DNA of 35,186 nt, from positions 1 through 35,186 of the forward strand of contig ML769469.1 of assembly GCA_009733575.1 (NCBI GenBank). The letters run 5' to 3'. The stretch's first letter is position 1, and every line of letters begins with the position of its first letter. Below the pieces are notes generated by a model. That model saw only the letters and a list, made by a program, of their open reading frames with translations, was not told the origin of the DNA and did not search any database. This document shows positions 11,683-22,090 of this stretch, piece after piece. The position numbers and the translations under genes are program-made. Source of the stretch: Gymnopus androsaceus JB14 (Eukaryota; Basidiomycota; Agaricomycetes; Agaricales; Omphalotaceae).

Positions 11683-13755
11683 ATGTCATCATTTCTTATT
11701 TCACTCGATAGCGTTTTCGATGGTATGTTCTATGGTGAGTCATTTCCACTCTGAACTATCATGCACTAGCGCTTCATGTTGAAATCTGCTTATGCAGGTT
11801 TCGTTGTATCAACGGTGTAAGCTTCCGTGTCTAAAGATCTCCTCCTGGAATAACAACAACTATCTCTCTTTTTTTTTTTGACATTCAACATTTTTTCAGC
11901 CTCTTCGGGGTTACTATGGTGCAGGCATGGATCTACATTCGCAGAAATCGGGATTCATGGCTGCTTCGATCGCTGGTGAGTTCCTCTGCTTTGTTGATTC
12001 ATATTGGCTGCTACAGTATGTAATATGTTAATCAAACTCACGGTTACCAAGGTCGCATTTCTTGTGTAAGCGTTCACATCTACGATGCTGGACATTATCA
12101 TACCCTAGCTGATCGTAATCATACCATACAGGTCCTTGGACTTTACCGCCACCTTTCTCAACGCTCAGACTGTCCATGACCTCCTCGTGCGTGCGCTTCC
12201 CCGTCGTGAACTTTCTTCTACACAGAGGGAAATAATTTATCCAGTTGGTCAATTTCGGAAATGTCGAGGAGCTCCTGCAAACTCCTGTGTAAGTAATTGA
12301 ACTGGCGTACTTCAGCTCAATCGATTTATACTGGTTATTATCTTCAGAACCCTCAAGGCAGAGATTCTGATCTCTTTCGTCGTGATATTTGTGTAAGTTC
12401 GTCCTAAATTCCAACAACTTGCCCGTACAAGCTGATTTGCAATATCCATAGGGTGAATGTGTTTTTCGCTTATCGAATATATCTTCGTGAGTTCTCCGAG
12501 TCCCAGGAAAGCCACCTGCAATGAGAGTGACGATCCATAACCTGAGCATTTTTCTTTAGTGCGCCAGATACATATATCTGTGGCATTCTTCATCGTGAGT
12601 CTCCCTCGATTGTTGTGATCAGAAGATTGCTTTAATCCCTTAGGCTGCTATTGGGACGGCGGCTTTTGGTGAGTTTCCAGATTCTCATAGATGCAAGGTC
12701 TGAGCGTATTGGGACCCTTGTTCAGTTATAGGTCTTCGTGCGTGTGTTAATGCTGATTATATGGACGACGCTAATAACTTAATGTTGCACATGCTATCTA
12801 GTTGCCAGCGCCAGCATAGTGCGTGCGAATGCAACGTTAATAAATGATGCCAAGTTCAAGGTGGAGTTGGATGTTCAGCACAGTCTTTTGCTGACGTTTA
12901 TGTGCTCTACTAGAAATATATGATGATATCTCTCGCCATATCTGTGGTTTCGGATATTCTCTCCACCATTGCGATCTCCTGGTCACTTTACAAGATGAGA
13001 ACCGGCTTCAAAAGGTGTTTGCCACATCGTTTTGTTTAGCATCTCATCAGCCTTTTACTGACTTCAATACTTGCTTGCAGAACGGACTCGTTGGTGCAAA
13101 AGTTCTTCCATTTTATAGTGGGCCGAGGATTATTACTGGCTCTTGATCAAATCAGCACCTTGATTGTCCTGTCAGTCCAAAACGAGTACAATTGGTATGT
13201 CTTTGCACCGTGTATATTCAACTTGAGCTGGCTAATGCTTATGTCTGAATTGTAGGATTCCATCGCATTTCATTCTGACGCGGTTGTATGTTATTACCAT
13301 AGGTTTGTGGAGGCTTTCATTTTATCGGAATTTCGCCTTGCTTACGGCTATTCAATATGATTAGTGGCTATGTGAGCACCTTTTACAATCCGAATGAAAT
13401 CCACAATTGTAATTTCCTTGGTACTAGGCTTAATTCCAGACCTGGAATAAAGGATGATGTTGGCTCAGTAGCCACTAACGATACCAGCTCGTCCGAGTCT
13501 TTCATGCTGGACAATTGCCAATTTGGTCCTACTCAGACTCCTGGCAGGAATCAAACTGCTACGACTGTCTCCGAAGTCCCTACTATAACCGCTGAAGAAG
13601 CTAATCGACGTTTTCTGCACTATTACCCAACCCCGGAAGAAAAGCAGGTGCGCTTGAGATTCCTATGTAGATGGCTTTTACCTCCAGCTTATGCGACTGT
13701 CTTGAAGGCTTCTACAGGATCATTCAGGCCAGAGATGCTTTATGGTTCCCGGTAA
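11683..13755 (+). CDS. DUF6534-like seven-helix membrane protein
   Basis: Predicted integral membrane protein of the large Agaricomycete family carrying DUF6534; biochemical role unknown, sometimes compared with receptors. Seventeen exons keep one frame and give 355 aa: 11683-11734, 11798-11816, 11900-11975, 12052-12065, 12132-12186, 12245-12288, 12348-12392, 12452-12486, 12560-12594, 12644-12668, 12726-12737, 12802-12860, 12914-13014, 13081-13194, 13256-13302, 13365-13371, 13428-13755. Family marks in order: LFGVTMVQAWIYIRRNRDSW, LVNFGNVEELLQTP, VVNVFFAYRIYL, then the diagnostic SWSLYKMRTGFKRTDSLVQK, the GRGLLLALDQISTLIV helix, ILTRLYVITIVAMLNSRP, and a hydrophilic C-terminal tail. All introns are GT-AG and 49-84 nt. 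Exons of 7, 12 and 14 nt are easily missed by gene finders. The last exon could be longer than the true coding end if a further intron exists; otherwise the model is secure. Confidence 0.88.
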
Positions 13756-14305
13756 ACGCCCTGGTGAATATATGCAGACTTGTTACCGTTTTCTTTCGGC
13801 GGTTACTGAAAATGTAGTTGTATACAAAGGACACCATTTGCCCAGGAGGTTCACTGTATTCTTTCCGCGGGAATGGACTCGTGGAACGATTCCATCTACA
13901 GCGCCGTTTTCATAGACAGAAATTGACACGGATCTCTAGGCTGAATCAAGGATGAGCACCTATAATCTATGAAGCTGAAGCGTCTACAACAGCGCGCTCA
14001 AATTATTAGATATAACCGTCAAACTAAATCTCAACAGAAAAATGCACCGCAGAATGGAATACTAGGGCCAGGTGCTGCCATTGCAGTTGTCCCAGTGTCC
14101 GCTCTAGTTCCCCAGCTCCCCAGCTCGGTTTGTTCCCTTTCCCATATTTCATTCAGCCTGTCAAAGCATTATAATGCAATTCATTAGTTCAGGTTAGTTC
14201 CTTCATCTTGTAGTACATATTAATCCCATTTCATACAATGGTGATTACACGGTTATACCCTGCCAGACTTATAATGACCATTGTCAGCAGTTCTGCGAGA
14301 CTTTC
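13756..14305. other. Intergenic stretch, no gene recognised
   Basis: Between the membrane protein stop and the P450 remnant. One 72-codon frame (13969-14187, +) rich in Gln, Arg and Lys shows no family resemblance and lacks supporting splice structure. I see no RNA gene or repeat here. Confidence 0.5.
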
Positions 14306-14309
14306 CCAT

Positions 14310-15620
14310 GATAACCTTCCAAGCTTCTTACTTCGCTATCGCCGTTGATGCTACTGTACTTCCACTTATTGTATTGACAAAACGTCGCACACGCAAACCT
14401 CTCCCTCCGACCCAGAGGGGATCCAATCATAGGCCATTTGCGCAAGTTACCACCTCCAAACCAGCTTTCAGAGGTATTCCATGAATGGGCAAAGGAATAT
14501 GGTTTGTCGGAAATTCTCTGTCCATCATTGCCATGCTCGTAACAATTTTCTAGGCGACGTGATGTGCCTCGAGGTACTTGGCAGGAAGATGATCATCTTG
14601 GATACTCTTGAAGCTGCAAATGACCTTTTGGAAAAGAGAAGCTCTATATAGAGTAGCTGTCGACCAAACTTTGTCATATTCAATATGATGGGATGGGATC
14701 GCAGTTTAGTGTTCCTTCAGTACGGAAAACGGTTCTTACTGCATCGAGAGATACTTCAGAATTACTTTGGCCAACAAGAGAGCATGGTGTTCAATCCAAT
14801 CTCATACGAGGAGTCGATTGTCATGGTGAAGCGCCTCATGGATAATCCTACAGACTACAAAAATATCATGGCCCGGTAAGTCCATTCGAGCACACACGCC
14901 CTCCATCTATCTCTGAGGTTTGGCTCAGATATATGACATGCATTATCGTCAAGATTGCGTACGGCTAATCTATCAAGGATGATAATGATGCCTTTGTCAT
15001 TCTTATGGACAAGATTCGTGAGATGACACAAAATTCTGGCCCTCCAGGCAGTACTCCTGTTGATTTATTCCCTTGGTGTGAGTGGATTTCAACCATTCGC
15101 GGGGCAAACCATTGTTGATCATCTTCCTCAATTTCAGTGGCCCATTTTCCCTCATGGTTCCCTGGCACGTACTATGCGTACGCAAGTGCAGAAGTGTCAC
15201 CCACGAGTTTATCAATTATCTTCATCCGAATTATCTTGTCTGATAAATAGAAAGTCAGAAGGGAAGGCACAACCATCATTCGTATGAAAGCATATACTAA
15301 GCAATATGGAAACCCAGATCATTGAAGATCAGCAAGATTACATGGAGGATATAAAGTGTGCCGTGTCAACAATATATGGAGCAGGAGTGGAAACAGTAAG
15401 TTGTAATGAATACACTTGAAATTGAGGCTAAATGCTTATTTTTGTGCAGTCCTGGAGAACGCTCGTCGTATTTCTGATAGCCATGGTTCTACACCCAGAA
15501 TATCAAGCAACAGCACAAGCGGAAATCGACACAGTTTGCGGACATGATAGGCTCCCAACTTTTCAAGATCACGAATCCTTGCCCCTACGTTGAATATAAT
15601 GCGAGAAGTCATGCGGTGAG
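14310..15620 (+). pseudogene. Cytochrome P450 pseudogene, 3' part missing
   Basis: Remnant of a microsomal P450. Recognisable pieces in order: an N-terminal hydrophobic segment and KRRTRKPLPP with the Pro-rich hinge (14310-14430); PIIGHLRKLPPPNQLSEVF in another frame (14428 on); VMCLEVLGRKMIILDTLEAA after an intron (14568 on); NMMGWDRSLVFLQYGKR and the following C-helix region (14680-14878); the I-helix with AGVET around 15375-15390, interrupted by an intron; and the segment ending AEIDTVCGHDRLP and PTFQDHESLP (to about 15590). Joining these needs several frame changes (near 14420, 14655, 15575 and 15600) and skips in-frame stops. The ExxR helix end, PERF region and the Cys heme loop (FxxGxRxCxG) are absent: after 15620 only a doubtful KGTVTLT-like trace remains. 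It cannot encode a working enzyme. It is a different subfamily from the intact P450 at 28984. Confidence 0.85.
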
Positions 15621-15779
15621 TAATACCCTCCGAAAATCGGTCTAGGTAAACCCTCCTCACGCATGCTTCTCGATCTCTGCAAAAGCAACAACACCGAGCT
15701 AATACTCTATTCCTACGCACAATTAAAGGGAACAGTGACTTTGACACCGATACCATCCAACGATCTTTCATCAAAATCA

Positions 15780-16175
15780 TTTACCTCCCCCCGTAAACCA
15801 GGGAGCACCCGTTCGCGAAGGAGCTTATCGCCTAACAGTGAAACAAAGCGAAGCTGGCGTCCACTGGGAAGTGGTTGAGGGGGGTGGGTGATGCTTCTAC
15901 TTCGCCGGGTACCGAGTCGATGGTATCGTTAGCCTCGTTGGTTCCTCCAGCAGTTGGGTGCAGTGAAGTTGATGCCTGTGAAACTGGTAGGGATTCCTAG
16001 GCAAGCTGATCACTGAGACGACGGAAGTTTCAATGCTGGATCCACTGGTGTTGTCATTGCTGTCGCCCCATGCGTTATTCTTCTTCGCGTTCAGCGCTTT
16101 GCCTCCGCCTTCTCCTCAAGTAGACGCAAGTGCAGATGACGATGAACATGAATGTGGGTTGGGAACTTGAAAGAC
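15780..16175 (+). pseudogene. Decayed copy of the Pro/Ser-rich gene at 17365-19005
   Basis: Three blocks run in the same order as in the later gene. Around 15790-15850, EHPFAKELIA corresponds to DHPLAKLLRAQ at about 18188-18225, with shared DNA around CGCGAAG and ACAAAGC. Around 15898-15960, GTESMVSLASLVPP corresponds to GIESMSSFLASLVPP at 18637-18685. Around 16075-16170, ALPPPSPQVDASADDDEHEC corresponds to PPAPPPAPQGEGDEAIDEV and the following Cys at 18855-18935. Intervening sequence is shortened and frames change with stops between blocks. The piece abuts the P450 remnant. I infer a partial duplication that has decayed; function of the parent is unknown. Confidence 0.7.
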
Positions 16176-17364
16176 TTTTGGACTGAGATTTTCGATCGTT
16201 GACAATCTACTGGTTGTACTCATCTGACATTTTGTGTAGCATATGCGTTTGGTACGAGTTCAATGTCGAGTATTATCTTTCTTTCTTTCTTGGTCGCATC
16301 CAGTCGTTAATTAACGAAACCATTATGGCAATACGCCGTCAGGTCATGTCGACTAAGTTGAATACAACGTCAACTAAAGAAAGAAAAAACAACGCTGATT
16401 TATAGAAGAAGGAAGGGAGAAGCCTGGGTCCTTAAAGTAGCCCTACTATCAAAGTAGTTCTACCAAGAGCTTCGTCGGAGTAGCGGCACCGAAGCTACAA
16501 TAGGACCGACATTGTGATACTGACCGTCACTCTCAGGCGAAGCCTCTATGGCAGAGCTTCAATTAGGATAGAAACTGCGCACTGAGAGCTTGGTAAACGG
16601 CCAGTATCAATGATGAAATCAAGCGTTGGGAGCAATTCCAATGAAGGTACTGCTAGCGGCAATCTACAGCAGGACTTTATTAGAGTCCTGGATTACTTCC
16701 AGACCTAGCTGAAGACCGCGACACACTACAACGATTGAAGCATTAATAGTGCATATCAGCCCCAGCTAGTGCAATGAGTCTGGGGTTAAGCAACAACACC
16801 GCTGAGAGCCAAGGTTTTAACCAAGGCTTACTTTGTATAAGAGTTCAATCTGTACCAGGCGACTGACTTTTAATTGTAGACAGTCTACGGGAAATCGCAC
16901 GCCGTTCGCCAGTTGTAGGGGTCAATTTTCGATCAAGCGATCTCAAGGTCCCTATACTAGTATACTGATGGTCACTTCCACTGAAGTGATACCGGATCGT
17001 CAGTACTGCCTTTCATAGGACTCCATCGGTACCTACATTTGAAGGGAGGACGTCGTTGGAGAATTGTCCCAAATATCTGTATCATCTGGATGTCCACAGA
17101 AACTTCTAAAAATTCGAAGATAAGTAAATAGCAATTTTCTCGAGGTTTTTATGTGCTGCCTATTTTTCGGAGTCTGAGTATGGATGCTGGATTGACAACG
17201 CGTACGCGACTCGATGCTGACTCACAAGAACGAGACGCGTGGCCCTAATGGCGTGAGAAGGGTCGCTTTAAATACTGCGCCCATCATTCCGCTCTCTTCA
17301 TCTCGGACTACCATCTACGCCGTCTTTTTCGTTCTATTCATCTTCAGTCTCTCGCTATTCCCTA
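16176..17364. other. Intergenic region with small imperfect palindromes
   Basis: No gene recognised. Two palindromic stretches stand out: 16515-16609, whose ends TGATACTGACCGT and ACGGCCAGTATCA are inverted copies, and 16963-17006, where GGTCACTTC and GAAGTGATACC face each other. They may be remnants of small foldback elements. A TTTAAATA element near 17267 lies about 100 bp before the next ATG and may serve as its TATA box. Confidence 0.4.
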
Positions 17365-19005
17365 ATGGCAACTTCACGGAATCTGCCAGTGGACGCTTTT
17401 CAAAGATTTCTTATGGGCAAGATCGCTCTGAATCCTTTCACGTTGAATCTTGAAGGATATGCTATCCTGAATAAACTAAGTGTAGAATCCGGTCGCCGAA
17501 AGCTCTACATCTCGCTTATCGGCTTACTCGAGAAGAAAGAGCTGAGGAAGCATGCAGACGCCAAAGTATGCATTTTCTTATCCTTCGTTCACTTTACCAA
17601 CCTTTATCGACAGATCTTTGCGGATTTCTTGTGCTCGTTCGACCAATTAAAGGTTGTTACGAAGCTATACAAGAAATTCCTGGCTCTTCTTGTCCAAAAG
17701 GATTCGCCGTTAGGAAACATCGACGTTTGCATCCAACAAACGTTCTCGCCCTACATCGAGGGTATTGGGGAAATTTTCAGCGACCTGTAAGATATCTCTG
17801 CTTTCAATGGGAATGATTCTGATACATGCTTATTCTCTCATCTTAGCATGAGCGGGATCGACGCCAAAACTGTGTGTTTTTTCAAAGCTTAGTCCCATAA
17901 TACCACTGATGTGTATTGTCGATGTAGGGGCCGATGGCGATTAAGAAAAGACCGCACGACGAAGATCTTTCGGATTTGCCAGTCAAGAAGATGAAGTCGG
18001 ATGCCAACCCTGACGCTCCTCCGCTGAAGGTAGCTTCCTCTTTCCTCCATCGTCTCAGCTCGCTTATGCTGTATACTTCCAGAGAGCTCCCGCACCTCCG
18101 GGTCCTCCGCCAAGTCTTCCACTTCCTCCGTTGCCCGAGCCCAAAGCGACCTCCTGCCCACTTCCTCCTCGCGGAAATCTCAAGGACCACCCTCTCGCGA
18201 AGCTCCTTAGAGCGCAACACAAAGCAATTGAGGTGACGTCGGAACCTTCAAACGCTGCGGCTCTTCAACGATCCAAGAACATTGGACCCACTTGCGTCAA
18301 TTCGGATCCGTTTTTCGTTCCATCTGGATCTGGGACGAGTGCACCTGACCGATGGCTTATCCCTTTGAAGCCTGTGGCATGCAAGTCGAGTGCTTCTACC
18401 CTGTCATCACCCACCCCAGTTACTGGTAGCGTCGATGTTCTTTCATTCCATTCTCTGCGCCCATTAGGTGCTCCAAATCAGGATTCAAAGCCATCGATCT
18501 CGTTCTTAGACTCTTCCGCTGCCACTCTTTCTGACGCCGGCTCCGAATCATGCGTCAACGACTCGATGGCGTCATTCTCGTCGTCGTTCGGTCCATTACC
18601 TTCAAGGGAGGGCGCGGTCGATTATTCTGCTTCGCTAGGTATCGAGTCGATGTCGTCGTTCCTAGCGTCATTGGTTCCTCCAGAAGATGTAAACAACGAT
18701 GTAGATGGTGGTGATATTACTGGGGGTTCCCTTTCATCGTCGGTGAAACCCCTGTCAGCCTTGTTCTCGTTGATTCCTCCACCAGCTCCTGGGCAAGATA
18801 GCCGTAAGAGATCGACGAAGGAAATCAATCTCAAGCTTCCTCATCATCATCGTTGCTCACCACTCCGCCTGCACCACCTCCTGCGCCTCAAGGAGAAGGA
18901 GATGAAGCTATAGATGAAGTCAGGGAATGCAACTCACCGGTTTGCCTCGCACGAAAAGCGGCTCTTGAAGCCATTCTGCAGTTGGTTCTACGTGTGCTGG
19001 GGTAG
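17365..19005 (+). CDS. Uncharacterised Lys-, Pro- and Ser-rich protein
   Basis: Not recognised as a named family. Best model, 463 aa: 17365-17565, 17614-17786, 17847-17871, 17928-18029, 18083-18803, 18836-19005. Residues 1 to about 125 look helical and compact (MATSRNLPVDAFQRFLMGK to IEGIGEIFSD). Then comes a basic stretch with KKRPHDE and VKKMKSD that could be a nuclear signal, a Pro-rich block (APAPPGPPPSLPLPP), a long Ser/Thr-rich disordered region, and a C-terminal acidic part (EGDEAIDEVRECNSP) with a final short helix rich in Ala and Leu. The first intron (48 nt) is a multiple of three without stops, so its retention would add 16 residues. The last join is doubtful: a 33-nt GTAAGA...CAAG intron keeps the frame but is unusually short; a one-base deletion nearby is the alternative. 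Without either, the protein ends in an unrelated His/Leu-rich tail at 18913. A decayed copy lies at 15780-16175. Confidence 0.7.
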
Positions 19006-19259
19006 CCGGATCACCAGAGCTGAAGGGTGTTTCTTTTTTTGCCATTGTGGGCTTTACGGACGGAACAGACACTAGATATTCGACCACATACTACAATCCA
19101 ACAATTCTCCATACGATACCCAGGTAGAGTTTTTTTTAGATTTGTATGGCACATAGCCTCTTGTACTTTTTTCGATGTTGTACAGATATACAGAATACTA
19201 TACATACAGTACTACTTACAACCGTCGAATCTTGACCTGAACGAATGTTCACTTTGAAT

Positions 19260-20076
19260 TTACGTATTGAAACTACGCGACTTCTGGGCAGACTTGGTGT
19301 CGGGGTACTTGATATGTTCTTGAGCATTAGCACAGCAGTACAATGTACTAGAGATACGTACTTGTATCCAAGACATGCACATAGTTTGTTTCCTCTGGTT
19401 TAATTGGCGTGAATGATTCACCTCCCAACACAAACACTCGAGCACCGAAAGAAGCCATAGCATGTCCAGAGCGTCCGATGGGAGCTGGTCCCATGTTCTG
19501 GAACATATACCATCGCTGATCTACGGTTTGAAGTATTAGAATCATCATCATTATAGAAGTCCAAGAGATGTACTCGATAGTTTGAAGGCAGCTAAATCAT
19601 TCAAATCCTTGCCATCGACTCCTCGTCCACCAAAAACATACATGACATCGTCTACGAGTGCTGCGGCATGACCTTCTCTGGGTGCGGGAATGAAACCAAT
19701 GCAGGTGAGTTCAGACCATTTTTTAGTAGTCAGATCAAAGGACCAGGTGTCGTTGTAATGATACTGTCCGTTACTTCCTCCGAAACTGGAAAACGGTTTG
19801 GTTTTGTAAGTTTTTACAGAGGGTTAAAGCTTACATTATGATACGGTCTCCGTGGTTTATACAGACGTGGCCCATTCGCTGAGCAGGTCTTTCCGGAGAG
19901 GTTGGTTCCATTAATTCCCATTGTGGCCGGCTTCGTACTGAAGTTACAGTCAATATCATCCACACAAAGTATGGAATTTATAGCTTACACGAATTAAGAT
20001 CAAAAGACCATAGATCATTGAAAAACTGTCCGTCGACCTGACCACCGAAGACTATGAATTTTGACGTGTGCGCCAT
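19260..20076 (-). pseudogene. Tea1-like kelch-repeat fragment
   Basis: Five exons (20076-19989, 19937-19835, 19785-19574, 19520-19362, 19318-19260) join in frame to 206 aa. The blades are clear: KFIVFGGQVDGQFFNDLWSF, DRIIMFGGSNGQYHYNDTW, DDVMYVFGGRGVDGKDLND, QRWYMFQNMGPAPIGRSGHA then ARVFVLGGES, followed by HIKYPD. This is the order found in the middle of the large basidiomycete kelch proteins resembling fission yeast Tea1 (cell-end polarity marker), which normally have further N-terminal blades and a very long coiled-coil C-terminus. Here homology begins abruptly just upstream of the Met and ends at a stop soon after HIKYPD. All splice sites look usable, so it is a clean truncated copy, perhaps recent, rather than a mutated one. 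It could still be transcribed as a mini-protein; a functional gene is unlikely. Confidence 0.75.
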
Positions 20077-20422
20077 AGTCACTGTATTCCTTTCTTTCCC
20101 TTCAAGTCTATCAGTAAGTACTTTGTCTCTCTAGGGCAGTGTCTGCCTCTCTTTTGCTTGACTCGGGGTCTCCGTTCGAGTCGAGTCGATAACTGGTAAT
20201 CCTGACCCTGTAATTTGATTCTCTGATATTAGGCAGGTGTGTATTTCCAGCTTTAACTTCCATTTTGCGTGCATGTATATGGCATTAGTCGCACGTCTGT
20301 TTCATTACTCATTACTCATTTAAATTTTACCATCGAATGCAACTGGAAAAATGATTATCAGGATTTTCCTATGATACTTACATAGATACAGTGCTAAAAA
20401 ATTACAGGGATCAAGTAATCAA

Positions 20423-21760
20423 TCAGTAGTCCTTCACCTGCTCCTCCATGTACTCCCACAGCTGCCTCGCTTCCGCTGGATCACTGACTTGAGGATTTGG
20501 TTCGCTGCGGTCAAGACGTGCCCAAGCAGTGATATACTGTGTACAACTTGTTGGTGAATGGAAATCCACGAGTAAAGAACTACACACCAGTCCGTTGTAG
20601 TCAGCACATTCCGGGGCAGTTGCAGCGTATAGCGGAGTCAGGGCACCCAGTGCAGTTGGATAGAAAAGTGCATATTCCTAGTTTGATGATAATTACGCGC
20701 ACGATCTAAATAGATCAAGTAACTCACCATTATTGATCTCATGACAAGGGGAAGGGAGCGATTAAGTTCAGTTCTTACAGAACCCGGGTGGATAGAGATT
20801 GATACTATGCCCTGGTCACCATATCGTTTGGCCAATTCATTTGAGAATAGAATGTTGCCCTGTCCTCACACAATAGTTGGTAAGAAACTTATTTTCCTCT
20901 TCATGACATGCTTTTTTAAGACTTACAGTCTTGCTCTGCCCATAGAGGGCGAGCCAGTCCATCTTGTTCCGTGCTGGGCCATCTTTGAAAGAGCTATAAT
21001 TCATTTTCGGATAGTGATGATGTGCCCAAGACGAAGTGTGTACCACACGGACTTTATGGCCTGGCGTGGTTTTAGCAGTGGATGCCAAGATGGGAAACAG
21101 GAGCGTCGTGAAGTAGAAATGGCCTAAAATGAGATCGTTAGTCTGAAGCACGTACAGAAAGTGGCCTGGGATTGACATACCAAGCGTGTTGGTTCCAAAT
21201 CGTAATTCATATCCCTGGGCTGTAACCGCGTTGTTAGGCGGTCCGGAAACTCCTCTGTTAAAGGTCGAGGCCGCTGTGACGCGGAGATTTGAGATGAAAA
21301 CCTACGCATTGTTCATCAAAACATGCAGTTGTGTCTCCTTGCTTTTTGAAGATAGCGTGAGCTGATTGTCCGACATTAGAAAAACCAAAAGGCCCACCTC
21401 AGGAAATCCTCGACGGTAGACCGGATTGTTGTTAGGTCACTCAAATCTAGCTTCAAAAATATAGCCTCCTTCCCCGTCTTTTCTTTGAGCTCTTTAATTG
21501 CAGCCAACGCTTTCTCTTGGCTTCGAACAGCCATGTAAACTTTGGCGTTGTTCTTCAAAAGCTGCTCTACTACAAGTTTCCCGATTCCTGGTGGAAAAAA
21601 ACCGCGTAAATTCTTTGAAATCAGCGGAATCGAGTCCAAACCAACCAGTATTGGACCCAGTAGCTATGATAACCTGTCCTGTTAGGTCGGGAATTTGATC
21701 AATGGAATAAGTAGGAGTTGGAGGGAAATTATGTGAGATGTACGAAGGAAATTTGCCCAT
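20423..21760 (-). CDS. Short-chain dehydrogenase/reductase (classical/WWOX-RDH-like SDR)
   Basis: NAD(P)-dependent oxidoreductase acting on a carbonyl/alcohol substrate that cannot be told from sequence. Eight exons, 315 aa: 21760-21646, 21587-21398, 21341-21306, 21254-21181, 21123-20927, 20859-20728, 20677-20588, 20536-20423. Seen in order: LTGQVIIATGSNTGIGK (Rossmann glycine motif TGxxxGxG, split by the first intron), LDLSDL (cofactor-binding Asp), NNAGVSGPP, GTNTLGHFYFT, RVVHTSS (catalytic Ser) and YGQSK (catalytic Tyr and Lys), then SIHPGSVRTEL. Length and order fit the fungal retinol-dehydrogenase-like SDRs. The Met at 21760 gives the usual short N-terminal lead; an in-frame Met at 21817 would add 19 residues. 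First intron uses the less common donor GTTGGT. It lies 330 bp downstream of, and parallel to, the channel gene. Confidence 0.93.
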
Positions 21761-22090
21761 ATCTGAAGGAGAGGATGAGAGTCTTCCTGATCTGATGAGT
21801 TGGGATATGTGGCGCACGGTTGTGTCCTGTCACGCGCCGTCTCGCCTTGTAATCTATCTACTTATCTTCGTCCTTGTCTACCGCCCCAGATCTCAAAGGA
21901 CTCATATCATCGTGAAGCTCCCCATCGGTGCATCTCTATTGCAAGAACATTCATATCCAAATTCCAACCAGCCTGACTAGAACAGGCAGCCCTGCATTCA
22001 ATTTAACTATTCCAACTGAGCCATGATTGGCAGTAATCGTGCCATTGCACCATTGTGGCGAACTACAGTGGATTAAATAGCAACATATGC

